In this document: positions 1 to 9,880 of the stretch, one piece after another
Layout: each line of letters begins with the position of its first letter
How positions within the stretch are numbered: the first letter of the stretch is position 1
Assembly (NCBI GenBank): GCA_035610365.1
Contig: CM069432.1
Coordinates: 164,050,035 to 164,114,034, forward strand
DNA length: 64,000 nucleotides
DNA from: Aquatica leii
Taxonomy: Eukaryota; Arthropoda; Insecta; Coleoptera; Lampyridae
Reading direction: 5' to 3'
Notes under the pieces: model-generated
Seen by the model: only the letters and a program-made list of their open reading frames with translations
Told to the model about the DNA's origin: nothing
Database searches by the model: none
Translations under genes and position numbers: made by a program

Positions 1-98
1 GGGGTTAACAGCGTGCTAATAACGTCGTGTAGAAAGGCATTACCGCCCGGGCTCATCGGGCACCTGTTTACATATCGGGCTCAATTGCGTGCAGTTTA

Positions 99-102
<4 letters not shown>

Positions 103-131
<29 letters not shown>
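103..131. repeat. TA dinucleotide microsatellite
   Basis: An uninterrupted TA run lies directly against the left end of the palindromic element that follows. A shorter AT run lies directly after that element's right end, so the element probably inserted into one TA tract. Confidence 0.9.
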
Positions 132-134
<3 letters not shown>

Positions 135-752
135 GGTGGTCCTTATTTAGGGTTTGTCCGATTTTTTTTTCACGATAGTCCTAAATCGGTTCTAAATTTA
201 TTAAAAAAAATTTATGCCAAGTTATAGCTCTTAATTTTAATGATTTAAAAATGTAAAAAGGATAATAATTCATAACTTAGACGACTTTTTTTACCTTCAC
301 GCATGCTCTGAAAGAAAAGTATTATTTTATTAAAAAAATCGACTATCAAAATTTCAATATCTTTTTTTCATTTTTAAATCAATAAACGACGGTAGAAATA
401 GAAAAATCGTAAAATTGACTTAAGCTTCAACTATGACCTTAAATAACTCAGAAACCGTTAGAGTTAGCAAAAAATCATGAGAGACCTTTTTTGTAGAGCG
501 TTAAATTTGCTATAAGAATTGTCATTGGTCGACATTATCTGTTCATTATTTCATGATGAAAAAAAATTTCAAAAAATCAACAGAACTTTTCCCGTGTTAT
601 TTCCATTTAAAACTTTGGCTGTCGGGGGGGTCGGGTTAAAATTAAAATTAAGAGCTATAACTTGGCATAAATTTTTTTTAATAGATTTAGAACCGATTTA
701 AGACTATCGTGAAAAAAAATTCGGACAAACCCTAAATAAGGACCACCCTAAT
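131..752. mobile_element. Palindromic MITE with about 110-bp terminal inverted repeats
   Basis: The left end reads TTAGGGTGGTCCTTATTTAG and the right end is its reverse complement. Pairing continues for about 110 bases per arm with a few mismatches (131-240 against about 640-752). The interior of roughly 400 bases is AT-rich with no credible ORF; the short open frame at 519-701 runs into the right arm and is a by-product. TA repeats on both sides fit a TA-targeting (Tc1/mariner-like) non-autonomous element, but the superfamily is inferred from the flank only. Confidence 0.8.
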
Positions 753-761
753 ATATATATA

Positions 762-955
762 ATTGCATTGACATTGCTTTACCCCCAATGTCTTTTACGT
801 TGTGGTTTTATCCCACAGAATTATTCAAAGCTGTTTTAAATTTCGCGGGTGTTAAATCAATTTCAACGTGTTACCGTTGTTATAGCTATTTACAGTTATC
901 TTTGTTACACAGTAAAATTACACTATAAAATGACTCTGCCATCAAACACTTATTT
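762..955 (-). repeat. Dispersed repeat family R1, copy A
   Basis: This segment is the reverse complement of sequence at about 41255-41395 and, for its far part, at 63144-63240. Shared blocks include the complement of ACATTGGGGGTAAGCAATGTC and a stretch around GTAAATAGCTATAA. In copy B the same stretch lies at the end of an ORF; here single-base indels break that frame. It is probably the 3' end of a mobile element of unknown class. Confidence 0.75.
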
Positions 956-1640
956 ATTTACAATATATATGTAATAGTTATTTACATAAAAGTCAAGAAT
1001 ATCCCACATTACTAAAGAGAAGCTAAATTGAAATACGATGCCGAGTATTTTAAAGTTGATTTTACTGACACGTTTTATATTAAATTTTTCCGGAAATCGT
1101 AAAAAAAGCAAAATTTACAAATTTTAGAAATTATTTTTATAAATTCCACAAAAATCAAGTTTGTCAATTTTCATGGCAACTACAAAGTAAACAACATCGA
1201 ATAAATTTTCTCTATTTTGACATGAGAATTAGCGATTCTTACACTAAAATCCGTGTAAGAATAAGCCAATTCTTACACAAATTTTAGTATTGTTAGTTTT
1301 TTCAAAGTTGGTATCTTTGCATCGTAAGTTGACCTTACATGAAAAAGAAATCAAAATTATTGGAAGTTAACAATTGAAATTCAAATTTTGATGCCAAGAT
1401 AAAATAAAAACGTCCTATTAATTCAAAGTTATTTACTTATAAAGTTATAAAGAGATAATTTTGTACGAGATTTTAGGTTAACGCATAAATTTTAATATGT
1501 CAAAGTGTAAGTGTTGCCAATTCAGTAAAATATAAATTTCCCAGTGTTGTTTTAAAAATTAAAATTATACGAAAAATATTAAATATTGTATCAAAATAGA
1601 GAAAATAGTATAAAGCACACGTCATAGAATACGTTTCAAT
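956..1640. other. AT-rich non-coding stretch
   Basis: No ORF of interest. A small hairpin lies at 1235-1262 (ATTCTTACAC, 8-base loop, GTGTAAGAAT), and one arm is repeated about 15 bases further on. Confidence 0.6.
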
Positions 1641-1699
1641 CACTCGACCGCTTCATAAACTCGCCGCTGCGCGGCTCGCGTAACGTGGTGTCGTGAGTG
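1641..1699. repeat. GC-rich hairpin, CTCG-core type, copy 1
   Basis: An imperfect palindrome in otherwise AT-rich DNA. The core CTCGCCGCTGCGCGGCTCG (about 1660-1678) is self-complementary, and the outer arms CACTCG and GTGAGTG pair loosely. Its core architecture resembles hairpins at 12773-12873 and 39146-39211. Confidence 0.5.
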
Positions 1700-2470
1700 C
1701 GTTCATTCTGTAACTTGTGTTTTAATATACTATTATTAATTTTCTGTCTCTCTTGTGAAGACAGCGTTAATTCATAAAATAATGATAAAGAAAGACGAAC
1801 ATCATTGCGAGGGCATTTGCTGTGATGTGAGTGAAACTGCGGTTGCTGTTACTGACGATGTATTACTGAGTAAATCAAAACTTATTTTACTTACCGAAGA
1901 AGTATTTCTTGTGTATTTTGCAGAAAAAACAAGTATGCAGAAACCTTCAAGTCTTTGGAGCATTTATTTTTATTTATTTATTTATTTATTTATTCATATT
2001 AATATTTCTAATTAAAAGTTTTGAATAAATTGTTCTTTTTTAAAGTATCTTTTTTATTTTGCGTCTTGCAAAGTTTTTACAGTACTAGTCCGGAAATAGT
2101 TATGTGTATCACTAGTCCAGAAAGTGCTATTTTGCGAGTATGAGCATATTTGTAATACTCGCAAAATACTTTTGGGACGTGTGATACACAACATTTTTTG
2201 TGCTAACATTTATAGTATAATTTAATTAATTAAAAGCAGATATTTAAGTATTGATTTTTAATAAATTTAATAACATTTGTTAATAAAACTGAAACCTGTA
2301 ATGACGAAATTTTGTGGTCAGTTCGGTATCAATTTGGGGTGCTCTTTTTTTATGTTTTGTTTTGTTTTGTTTCGCAAGAAAAAAATCACCGCCGGTACAC
2401 GTGAAAACAATTGTGGAAGAATTTGAAAAACCTACTTCAGGTATCTTTTTTGTTCTTTTTTAATTTGTTT
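1700..2470. other. Unassigned stretch with one unrecognised open frame
   Basis: A plus-strand frame of about 86 codons from 1755 (non-ATG start) to 2015 has fairly non-random composition up to about 1965 and then runs into a TTTA microsatellite. No family was recognised and the frame may be chance. The rest is AT-rich, with a TTTTG run near 2356-2372. Confidence 0.4.
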
Positions 2471-2509
2471 CCTTGTATATCGGAAGGTTTTGATAAGACA
2501 GTTCGTGTT

Positions 2510-4690
2510 TTATGATCGGTTGTGTGTTGTGTTTTCTGTTTTTGTGATGTTTCTTGTGAATGGGTTTTCGTTGGTTTTTTGTTCTTCGTAGACTTTAATC
2601 GATAGACCGTCAAGGTGTGTTTCTATAAGTTCGAGATCGGTCTTCGTGTGCAGTTTGTCTATCATAGCGTATCTGTCTGATCTCGTTATTAATCGCATTA
2701 TTTTATTTTGAAACACTTGAAAAAGTTTTTTGTTGTTAGACGTGACATTCTATACCGGCGCCACGTAAGTTATTCCGAGTCGAAGTATCGCCGCGTACAT
2801 CAGTTTTTTGTTTTTGTCGTTTAGCTTCAATTTTGTACTTGGCAGCGGATACAACTTTTTTGTTTTTTGAGTACGCTTTTGTGTCGTTTTCTTGATGTGG
2901 ATTTTAAACGTTAGTCGTTTGTCTAAATGCACGCGTAGGTGTTTCACTTCTTCTTTAGTTTCTATAGTTTTGTAGTCTGTGCGCTTGTTGTATGATTAGT
3001 ATGTTTGTTGCTTGTGCGTTAGGTTCGTGGACTTATATTGCCATGTTGTCTGCGTCAATGACGTTTTGGCAGTTTTTTGTTGCCGGTATGTCTTTTACAA
3101 AAATGTTAGAGGCGAGGACCTAGGACCGACCTTTGAGGCACGCCGGCGGTTAAGTGTTTCGTTTCACACGCGCGTAGTTATTTTTACGCAAAACGTTCTT
3201 TCGGTTAGATAGTCGTTTATTAGTTGTATTAAGTTACTCGAATATTTACGTTCTATCATTTTGTAGATGAAACCCTTTGTCTAAACCGTGTCGAAGGCCC
3301 TTTTGACGTCTAGCAGCAGCATGACGGTGTTTCGTTTTTTATTAAAGTTTATTTTGATGTCGGTCGCTATTCTGGCTACTTGTTAGGTTGTGTTATGCTC
3401 TTTTTTGAAGCCAAATTGGCAGTCATCTTTTATTTAAAGTTTCTTTTTGGTTTTTTCTGACCTGTCAAATTTTACTTTTTTGGTAAGTTTACCTAATGTT
3501 AAGAGCAGGCTTATCGGTCTATAGCCTTGTAGAATGTTATGGTTTTTGCCGGGCTTCAGAATAGATATCACCTCGGCGAATTTCCATTTTTTCGAATAGT
3601 GTTTGGTTTTGATTGCGTTGACGATGTAACTTATTTGTGCGATCGCTTTGGTCTGTAAGTTCTTGATTAGGCTGTTTCTGTTTGCGGTTGTCGTGTTATA
3701 TTTTGAGATATTTGTCTACAGCTGTTGTGATTTTGTATTGTTCTTAGTTTTCTGGGTCATAGTTGTGCGCTTCTTCAAACTTTTTGGTTAGTAGTTCGGC
3801 TTTTCGCTGATCGGTGATGTGCGCTTTGTTGTTTTTCGTTAGCGCCGGTGTTTGCGGGAATTCTTTCTTGAGGATTTTGGCAAGTTTTCATAATCTGTTG
3901 TCTCTTACGTCTTCAATTGTTTTATTTTTGTTTTTGGGTCTTCGTTCAACGTTCTTTGCCACGTGTGTCACGTTTTTTTCTGTCTCTTGATTTGTTTTCA
4001 GTCGGTGTCCTTGTACAATTTTATGAGGTTTTTTTGTTTTCTTTTTTGTGCTTGTTTAGTAGCACGATGATCAGATTGTGGTGAGAGTTTAGCTAGCAGG
4101 ACAACACCGGGTCTCTTAAGTTACTCACATTCTTGTTTACAAATATATCTATTGTTGTCGGTGTGGTGCAGTTGCTCGGGTTGGCTCATCCGAATGTTTG
4201 ATGGTCGTTTTGTTTCTGCGTTTAACATAATCTAAGAATTGGTTGCTGATCGTGTTGTTTTTGTGACAGTTCCACATTATGTGTTTGGCGTTGAAGTTGC
4301 TTATTATCACCACTTTCTGATGTTCAGCAGTTTGTCAAGACATTTTTTTGAGAATTTGTTGGCTGGTCTGTTGTACGCCGCGGTTACGAAAGTTCCGTTG
4401 CTCAGTTGTATGCTTGTGTTTTTCATAGTCGTGTTTTTAAGTCGATTTAAAAACAATGTCGTTTTTGACGAGTATTGCGATTCCGCCTCCGTTGCCGTCT
4501 CTGTCGTTTCTCACAGTTGATAACCTCTTATTTTTAATTTTTGTTTGGCGTTCAGGGTGTTTTTTGGCAGTAGCATTAAATCGATTTTTTCTTTTTTGAT
4601 GTATTCGGTGAGTTCGGGTTTTGTGTTATTTATAGAATATGCGTTCCAGTATGCTATTTTTGTTTTCTTATCCATCGATGTTGTTGATGA
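2510..4690 (-). pseudogene. LINE ORF2 (endonuclease / reverse transcriptase) remnant
   Basis: On the minus strand an apurinic-like endonuclease start (KIAYWNAYSINN) lies near 4655, just after the ORF1 remnant. It is followed by a stretch resembling the segment leading to the conserved GGGIAIL motif. Reverse-transcriptase traces include DVKRAFDTV near 3310-3280. The catalytic FADD region has decayed to DADN near 3065-3055. The C-terminal part is visible at 2947-2750 (KHLRVHLDKRLTF) and 2716-2510 (FQNKIMRLI). Many stops and frameshifts separate these blocks. ORF2 normally nicks target DNA and reverse transcribes the element RNA; this copy cannot. Confidence 0.7.
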
Positions 4691-5160
4691 ATGCTAAAAA
4701 AAGTATTGAGTTTTTTCTTTCCGTCTTGTATTCCGTTTAACTTTTTCACCAGCTCGAGCATTTCGTTTAGATATACTGTCTCTGATAATTGTTGATTTGG
4801 GACATTAGTTGTTAGAATGTGCCTGCGTTGTTGTTACGTGTCGTTCCTGTTGTTGGCTATGTTGCTGCCGCTTGTTTCCTTAGTTCCTACGCGTTCGTTG
4901 TCAGTGGTAGTGCTGGTTGCTCGGTTCAGTGTTGTTTTCGGTCGTTTTGTGATTTTTGTAGCTTTTTGTGATGACCCGTTTCTACGCGACTCATTCGGTG
5001 TTGTTTTGGCCGTGTGGTGTCTGTTGCAGTTTGCGTATTTGACTGGCATGCCTCTGTTTTTTTTCCAATCGATTTTTACGTGGTTTATTATTGTTACCTC
5101 CGTTCTTAACGGTCTGAGTTTGATGCCGTGGAGCCGTTGTTGTTTGTCGTTGCGGTCATG
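4690..5160 (-). pseudogene. LINE ORF1 (gag-like) remnant
   Basis: The likely start is the minus-strand ATG at 5160-5158. The segment at 5049-4834 begins PVKYANCNRHHTA, which matches the spacing of the zinc-knuckle region typical of Jockey ORF1 proteins (a Cys-x2-Cys run followed by His), with some Cys replaced. These proteins bind the element's RNA to form the retrotransposition particle. The N-terminal body is largely missing: only about 110 bases separate the start from the knuckle. In-frame stops are present and the product cannot be functional. Confidence 0.55.
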
Positions 5161-5322
5161 GTAAAGTTGTCGTTTTGTCTATTTCTTCTCAAGCTTGTTT
5201 TTTCGTGCAAAAATTATTATTCACTAATAATTAATTTAGTGGTAGCACTAGAAAGCACATAGGATCGCTACCGCTACTCGAACGGGACTGGACGAGAACT
5301 TTTCAACTCAACTCAACATGGT

Positions 5323-5710
5323 TATTAATTAATATGAATATTAACAAGTTAAATATAAACTAATAAGTACATTTTATGTTTCCAGAAATTCCTACTTTTT
5401 AGTATTTTTTATGTTATTGGCGAGTATCTGAATTATTTATCTCAACAATGGAATGAACAAATTGTTCAAACAAAATTAAAATTGGGTGTAACATTGTATC
5501 TTTTCTATTTGTTTTAAAAAAATAGTCAAAAGCCTGTGTTCTTAATTGTAGTTACCAATAGGCAAAACAACAACAAAACCTTAACAAAACAACAAGAACA
5601 GAACAAAAAAAAATAGTAATAACAAAGTTTGCTGATTAAATATAAGTAGTTCTTGCTACGGCAGTTTATGTTTGATTTTAGCAAGTGCATGGTGGAGTCT
5701 AATGTTTGTA
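5323..5710. other. AT-rich spacer between LINE copies
   Basis: No coding potential. It contains an A-rich, CAACAA-type stretch near 5569-5612. Confidence 0.6.
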
Positions 5711-5729
5711 TTTTTTTTTTTTAATACAC

Positions 5730-6700
5730 CGTATGCTCTATTCGTTGTTAATTATAAGTGCTTTTGATATGTTAGTTTAGAACAGTTAGTTACAGAAATT
5801 ATTTTATTTTCAAATTTTAATGGTGTAATTATTTTATTGTTGGTAAATTTTTGTGAGACTATTATGGATTCGAGTTTGTCGGCATCCAATTTAATTTTCC
5901 AAAAATCGTAAAGTTTTTTTAAAAAGTCCAAATGTATTTGTATGTTTTTTTGCAGCGACTATAGAACTAAATAAGTGCACGTAGATTGCCGTGTCGTCTG
6001 CAAATAACGCCAATTTAGTTTCCGGAAATGATGGTATGTCGTTGATCAAAAGGTTAAATAATTGTGATTCTAGTACATATCTTTGCGGAACACCAGCGGT
6101 TAATTTATTCTGTGAACAAGCGTTATTTATCGAAACGTAAAAGTATCTGTCATGTATGATTTTATAAGCTTGATTATGTTGTACAGAAAATGTTGTTTTA
6201 TTAGTTTGTACATTAAACCGCCTGTCAAAATCGTGTCAAATGTTTTTTGTATGTTTAATTACATTACCGTTCTTTTGTTTGTTAAATTGCATTATTATGT
6301 CCGTCACTATTCTGGTAATTTGTTGAACTGTATTATGTTAATTAGTGATTTCGTAAACGTTTTTGCAATATTTCAAGTATAACCTTTTCGATTACTTCAC
6401 TTAACTTGTTCAGTAAGCTTGTAGGTTTATAACTTGACGGTATTATTCTATTTTTAGCCGGTTTTAATAAAGGAATTACGTTGACAATTTAAATAATACG
6501 AGTGTTTAATTATCGCATTGACTATATAAGTTTACTGAACCAAAGCTTTTAAAGAAACGTTTTTTAACACAATGTTTTGCATATTATCAGAACGAGGTGC
6601 TTTAAAGTTTCTAAATGTTTTAGTAATATCAAAGATGTTTTTAGGAATCATATGTTTTTTCCACTCGTATCAATATGCAGAATTAATAAAGTTATTTATT
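5730..6700 (-). pseudogene. LINE reverse-transcriptase remnant with FADD motif
   Basis: Minus-strand reading gives GVPQ near 6095, then LFNLLINDIP, then LALFADDTAIYVH, with FADD encoded at 6004-5993. This is the palm motif of non-LTR reverse transcriptase, where the two Asp residues bind catalytic metal. Upstream blocks (around 6480-6250) match the fingers region only weakly and carry stops and shifts. The FADD core here is better preserved than in copy 1, where it has changed. Confidence 0.7.
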
Positions 6701-6970
6701 GCTTTTTTAATTTTACATTAATTTAACAAAAAATTATATAATCATATGTTATAAACAGGTTGAAATTGGTCAGAAATTACATTACATATTCTTCTTCTGT
6801 AATTGTCCATTTTATAGTTAAAGTAGCTATAGGATCGTACCGTCTTTTAAATTGTTTAGTAAGTTGCCACAATTACTTGTACTTTGGTATTCATATTCTA
6901 ATTTTAGATTTAATTTATTGCTATTGTAATTGTTTATTTTTTGTTTAATTTGTCTTTTACGCGCGTAAGT

Positions 6971-7171
6971 TTAGTCTTTGTTTTTGTTTTTGTAATTGTG
7001 TACTTTGCCATTGCAATCACATTTGGTTCTGCATTTAAATTTTATGTTGACGTTTAGAGTCAAGTGAGTATCTAAAATTACAAAGATATGCAAATTTATT
7101 CTCGTTAAATATTTAATTACTTTTACTTGTTTATCAGTAAGACCATTTGCGTTCCAACTACTTCTATTCAA
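6971..7171 (-). pseudogene. LINE endonuclease N-terminus
   Basis: The minus-strand frame opens with SWNANGL and continues through an ILDTHLT block, matching the first two conserved motifs of apurinic-like LINE endonucleases (SWNANGL, then a catalytic E/D-THL). The frame is open for 66 codons and then lost. It starts exactly at the border of the 7171-7354 hairpin, so the hairpin either inserted at the ORF2 start or provides the apparent start codon. Confidence 0.65.
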
Positions 7172-7354
7172 CTAAGGTCCGGTTTCACCAACTAAAATTT
7201 AACTGTATATTAACTAACCTACGATTAAATTTAAAATCCTGTCATATCATTGGTTAGTGGTTTTAAGCTAACCAATGATATGACAGGATTTTAAATTTAA
7301 TCGTAGGTTAGTTAATCTAGAGTTAAATTTTAGTTGGTGAAACCGGACCTTAGT
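7171..7354. mobile_element. Near-perfect hairpin MITE
   Basis: The whole 184 bases fold on themselves. The left end ACTAAGGTCCGGTTTCACCA is mirrored by the right end, with the centre near 7262 (GGTTAGTGGTTTTAAGCTAACC). Arms of about 85 bases carry only a few mismatches. This is typical of a young foldback-type MITE. No target duplication can be told apart from the palindrome. Confidence 0.85.
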
Positions 7355-7599
7355 CATCTAATTCTTGACAAAAATTAAAAAATAATTCAAATTTTTTGAT
7401 ACCTGTTTTGATATTTTGTAATTTTAAATTTAAATTTTGTCGACGTCTATCATTTTATTTAAATTTTAAAATTCTAAAATTAGTTTATTGAACTCATTGG
7501 TTTTAAAATTAGCTTTTTACTTTCAATTTTTGACTATTTATCTGGCTAACGGTAACATTTGAATTTTGGGCCCAAGCAACAATCTTCTTTAAGTGGTTT

Positions 7600-7990
7600 T
7601 AATTTAGAAAAAAATGTACTTGTTTTTTTAAGAAAATTACTGGAATTTTTGAAAGAAAAATGATCTGTCTGTCTGTCATTCATTCATTTAACTTGAGCCT
7701 GGTAAACTTTACATATCGTTGCATTTGCTGGATGCACAATATACACAGTGTATTCTTGTGTTTTTTGCAGTTTTTAGTTACGTGTTCTTCTGCACATTTC
7801 ACTTGTTTGAGGTTGAGTCTGGAGTTGTTGTTGGAGTCTTCCCATTCTTGACATCTATGATATTATGTAATTTGTTTCTTATGAACGTAGGTCTCCCATT
7901 TTGCCCTAGTACTACACACAGAACGAACACTTTTTAACAATGAATTTAGTTTTATAAATTCATTGTTAAAAAGTGTTCTACGATAAATAC
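7600..7990 (-). pseudogene. LINE ORF1 zinc-knuckle remnant
   Basis: Minus-strand sequence near 7865-7780 encodes RCQEWEDSNNN followed about 10 codons later by VKCAEEHVTKNC. This resembles the paired CCHC knuckles of Jockey ORF1, with some Cys and His positions lost. The reading frame shifts within the block. The small hairpin at 7925-7978 interrupts it. Confidence 0.5.
7925..7978. repeat. Short perfect hairpin
   Basis: Two 24-base arms (GAACACTTTTTAACAATGAA... and its complement) flank a 6-base loop. It lies inside decayed LINE ORF1 and is either a tiny MITE or a palindromic duplication. Confidence 0.75.
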
Positions 7991-8329
7991 CGGAGCGTAA
8001 TTTGTTCGCATCTTGTTACATTTCACTATTTCTATTAGCTCTTCTAACAATTTCTTTTATTTCAACTTTTGTAACGTCGGGTCGTTGATAATACTGTTGC
8101 ACAAGACACAGAAGTTTTGTTCTTTTTCTCGTTCAAGATGTATGCATTGTCGATAACGACTTTTGTTGAAATTAATTAAAAAAAAAATAAAAGCAATAAA
8201 AATTTTCTACTTTCCTTATATTTATAAATTTATGTTATTCTTTTATAAACAGTCAAAGCGTTTAAATCGAGTACGTGTGTTTGTTAAGATAGTAGATTTA
8301 AAACACAGACAACGTTCCAAAGTAAACAA

Positions 8330-8480
8330 CAACATTGTATATTTTAGACATAAAAGTTTTACTATAAAACATATTAATGATTTTTTTAGGGTAAATGGTG
8401 TATTTAATTTATACAATTTACATGCATGTAAACTGTATAAAATAAATACACTATTTACCCTAAAAAAATCATTAACATTG
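8330..8480. mobile_element. MITE family GGGTAAATGGTG, copy 1
   Basis: The palindrome at 8374-8475 has arms starting TTTTTTTAGGGTAAATGGTG, with the centre near ACATGCATGT. An inverted copy with the same arm start lies at 55214-55330. Homology between the two copies continues outside the palindrome (a TTTTAGACATAAAA block at 8343-8356 recurs inverted near 55357). The open frames on both strands here (8163-8492 and 8243-8536) are by-products of the palindrome. Confidence 0.75.
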
Positions 8481-8825
8481 TATACGTTATAAGTATACAA
8501 TCTCAGTTTGTCAAAAGAAATAGTAAAAATCACCAAAGATACCCGCAGTAAATAGTTTTTTTCATATTAAAAGTAAAGTTTTACTATTTCTACATTTTTT
8601 TGATAAAACCAGTAATTCATCTATTCTCGTGCAGTAGTACAAATTTTAAATAAGTACTTAACCAATTAAATTTTGTATTACCGTATCAAGATTATTTAAA
8701 CTAACTGCACAATTCTCCAAATTTAATATTTTATCTCGTTTCAATATGTTTTATACGTAATGAATGAATATAGCAATATTAAATATTTAATATTGCACCA
8801 ACATTTGTAACGTGTAAATTCAAAT
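8481..8825. other. AT-rich non-coding stretch
   Basis: Nothing recognisable apart from a short ATATTAAATATTTAATATT palindrome near 8771-8789. Confidence 0.55.
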
Positions 8826-9640
8826 TTGAGCGAAAATCCGCCTGAGAGTAGGCAACTTACCGTAAATACGGATAAATACTCGACCTCGAGTCGTGATTCT
8901 AAGTTACGCTCGCAGAGGGCGCTCGAAAGTAGTCGGCCATCTACAAACCTCATTTTTATTCTGTCGTTTGGTTGTGTAGGAACGTGGAAACGTCGGAGGG
9001 GTAAGAAACATGGAATTTCTTTTTCATCGTTTAACATCTACTACAACGACGCTTTATTTTAGCAATCAATAACAAATCCGACTAAACGTTCGATGCATAT
9101 AATACCAGAGCGATGTATTTTGCTACAAAACGCATAAAGTAGGTTAGTATTTCACACGTGGTTTAGCAAATGGAGGCGTATCAACTAATTCTCGCTATTT
9201 TAGCTCCTTAGTTCCTTCGTTCTTTCGTTCTTTCGTCGTTTCGTCTGTACTGTTGGGGTTTCTACCATGTCTGGGGGAATTTTATTACGAGTCTGGTGAA
9301 GATGGTGGACCGTGCGCTTTCGGAATCGCTGAACTAATGCGAATCGTAGTCGTAGAGAAAAACATCAAAAACAAAGGATCCCAATGGATCGTTGGCGCTG
9401 TGCTAAAGTGAGGGAATGAAGTATCGAGGTATTTATAAAATCATTAACTTGGAGTCGCGGGAGACTCACTAGCTGTCGGCTCATTTCGTCCGCGCGCTGC
9501 GGGGTCAGGACTGCTGCTCTCGCTACGTACGTTTCGTGTTAAGTGGTAACAGTGCGGACTTCATGTAGTAAACACTTTTGTAGCTCGAACGTTCTCTCGT
9601 ACATCCGGTACACCTTTTTTTTGTCGACTACAATTATTTC
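8826..9640 (+). other. GC-richer island, possible promoter and 5' exon of a host gene
   Basis: This is the longest stretch of balanced base composition in the first 20 kb, with several CG dinucleotides (for example CCGCGCGCTGCGG near 9490). Short open frames exist on both strands but none is convincing. It resembles a promoter and untranslated leader more than a transposon. It sits next to the TATA and initiator candidate at 9434-9470. No product can be assigned. Confidence 0.35.
9434..9470 (+). promoter_or_regulatory. Candidate TATA box plus initiator
   Basis: TATAAAA at 9434-9440 is followed by a TCACT initiator-like site at 9466-9470; the distance from the first T to the initiator A (9468) is 34 bases, slightly more than the usual 30-31. 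It lies in the GC-richer island. The match could be chance. Confidence 0.3.
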
Positions 9641-9661
9641 TACTTTCTTTGATTGAACGAT

Positions 9662-9880
9662 ACTAATGAACTTTTGTAACTTGCATAATTATGATGAATA
9701 ATATTTAACATCACTTTTCTTTAGAATATTAAGACTAATGAAGTTTTGTAACTTGCATAATTATGATTAATAATATTTAACGTCACTTTTCTTTAGCATA
9801 TTAATAGTAATGAACTTTTGTAACTTGCATAATTACGAGTAATAATATTTAACGTCACTTTTCTTTATAATAGTAATAGT
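9662..9880. repeat. 72-bp tandem repeat, three copies
   Basis: Units start at 9662, 9734 and 9806 and share the block GAACTTTTGTAACTTGCATA followed by AATAATATTTAACGTCACTT. They differ at only a few positions, so the array is recent or homogenised. Confidence 0.9.

Larger units (their letters stand above)
2471..5320 (-). mobile_element. Decayed Jockey-clade LINE, copy 1
   Basis: Read on the minus strand, the order is a leader (about 5320-5161), an ORF1 remnant with a zinc-knuckle region, then an ORF2 remnant with endonuclease and reverse-transcriptase pieces, ending near 2510. T-rich sequence near 2446-2462 may be the remains of the 3' A tail. At about 2.85 kb it is shorter than usual for the clade, with internal deletions, stops and frameshifts. 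Jockey assignment rests on protein motifs recognised by eye. Confidence 0.7.
5711..8160 (-). mobile_element. Decayed Jockey-clade LINE, copy 2
   Basis: This has the same orientation and domain order as copy 1: ORF1 zinc-knuckle traces at about 7990-7600, an endonuclease start at 7160, and reverse transcriptase with an intact FADD motif at 6004-5993. The 12-T run at 5711-5722 is in the right place for a poly(A) tail. The region after FADD is much shorter than in intact elements, so the 3' part is deleted. Two hairpin insertions lie inside (7171-7354 and 7925-7978). Confidence 0.7.

Noticed and set aside
4239..5164. Plus-strand frames of 93 and 115 codons with hydrophobic character
   Set aside because: They are antisense to recognisable LINE ORF1 and endonuclease remnants.
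8163..8536. Overlapping open frames of about 100 codons on both strands
   Set aside because: They cover a palindromic MITE; the same peptide appears on both strands because the DNA is self-complementary.
9655..9880. CRISPR-like array
   Set aside because: There are no spacers: the units are contiguous 72-bp tandem repeats in a eukaryotic genome.
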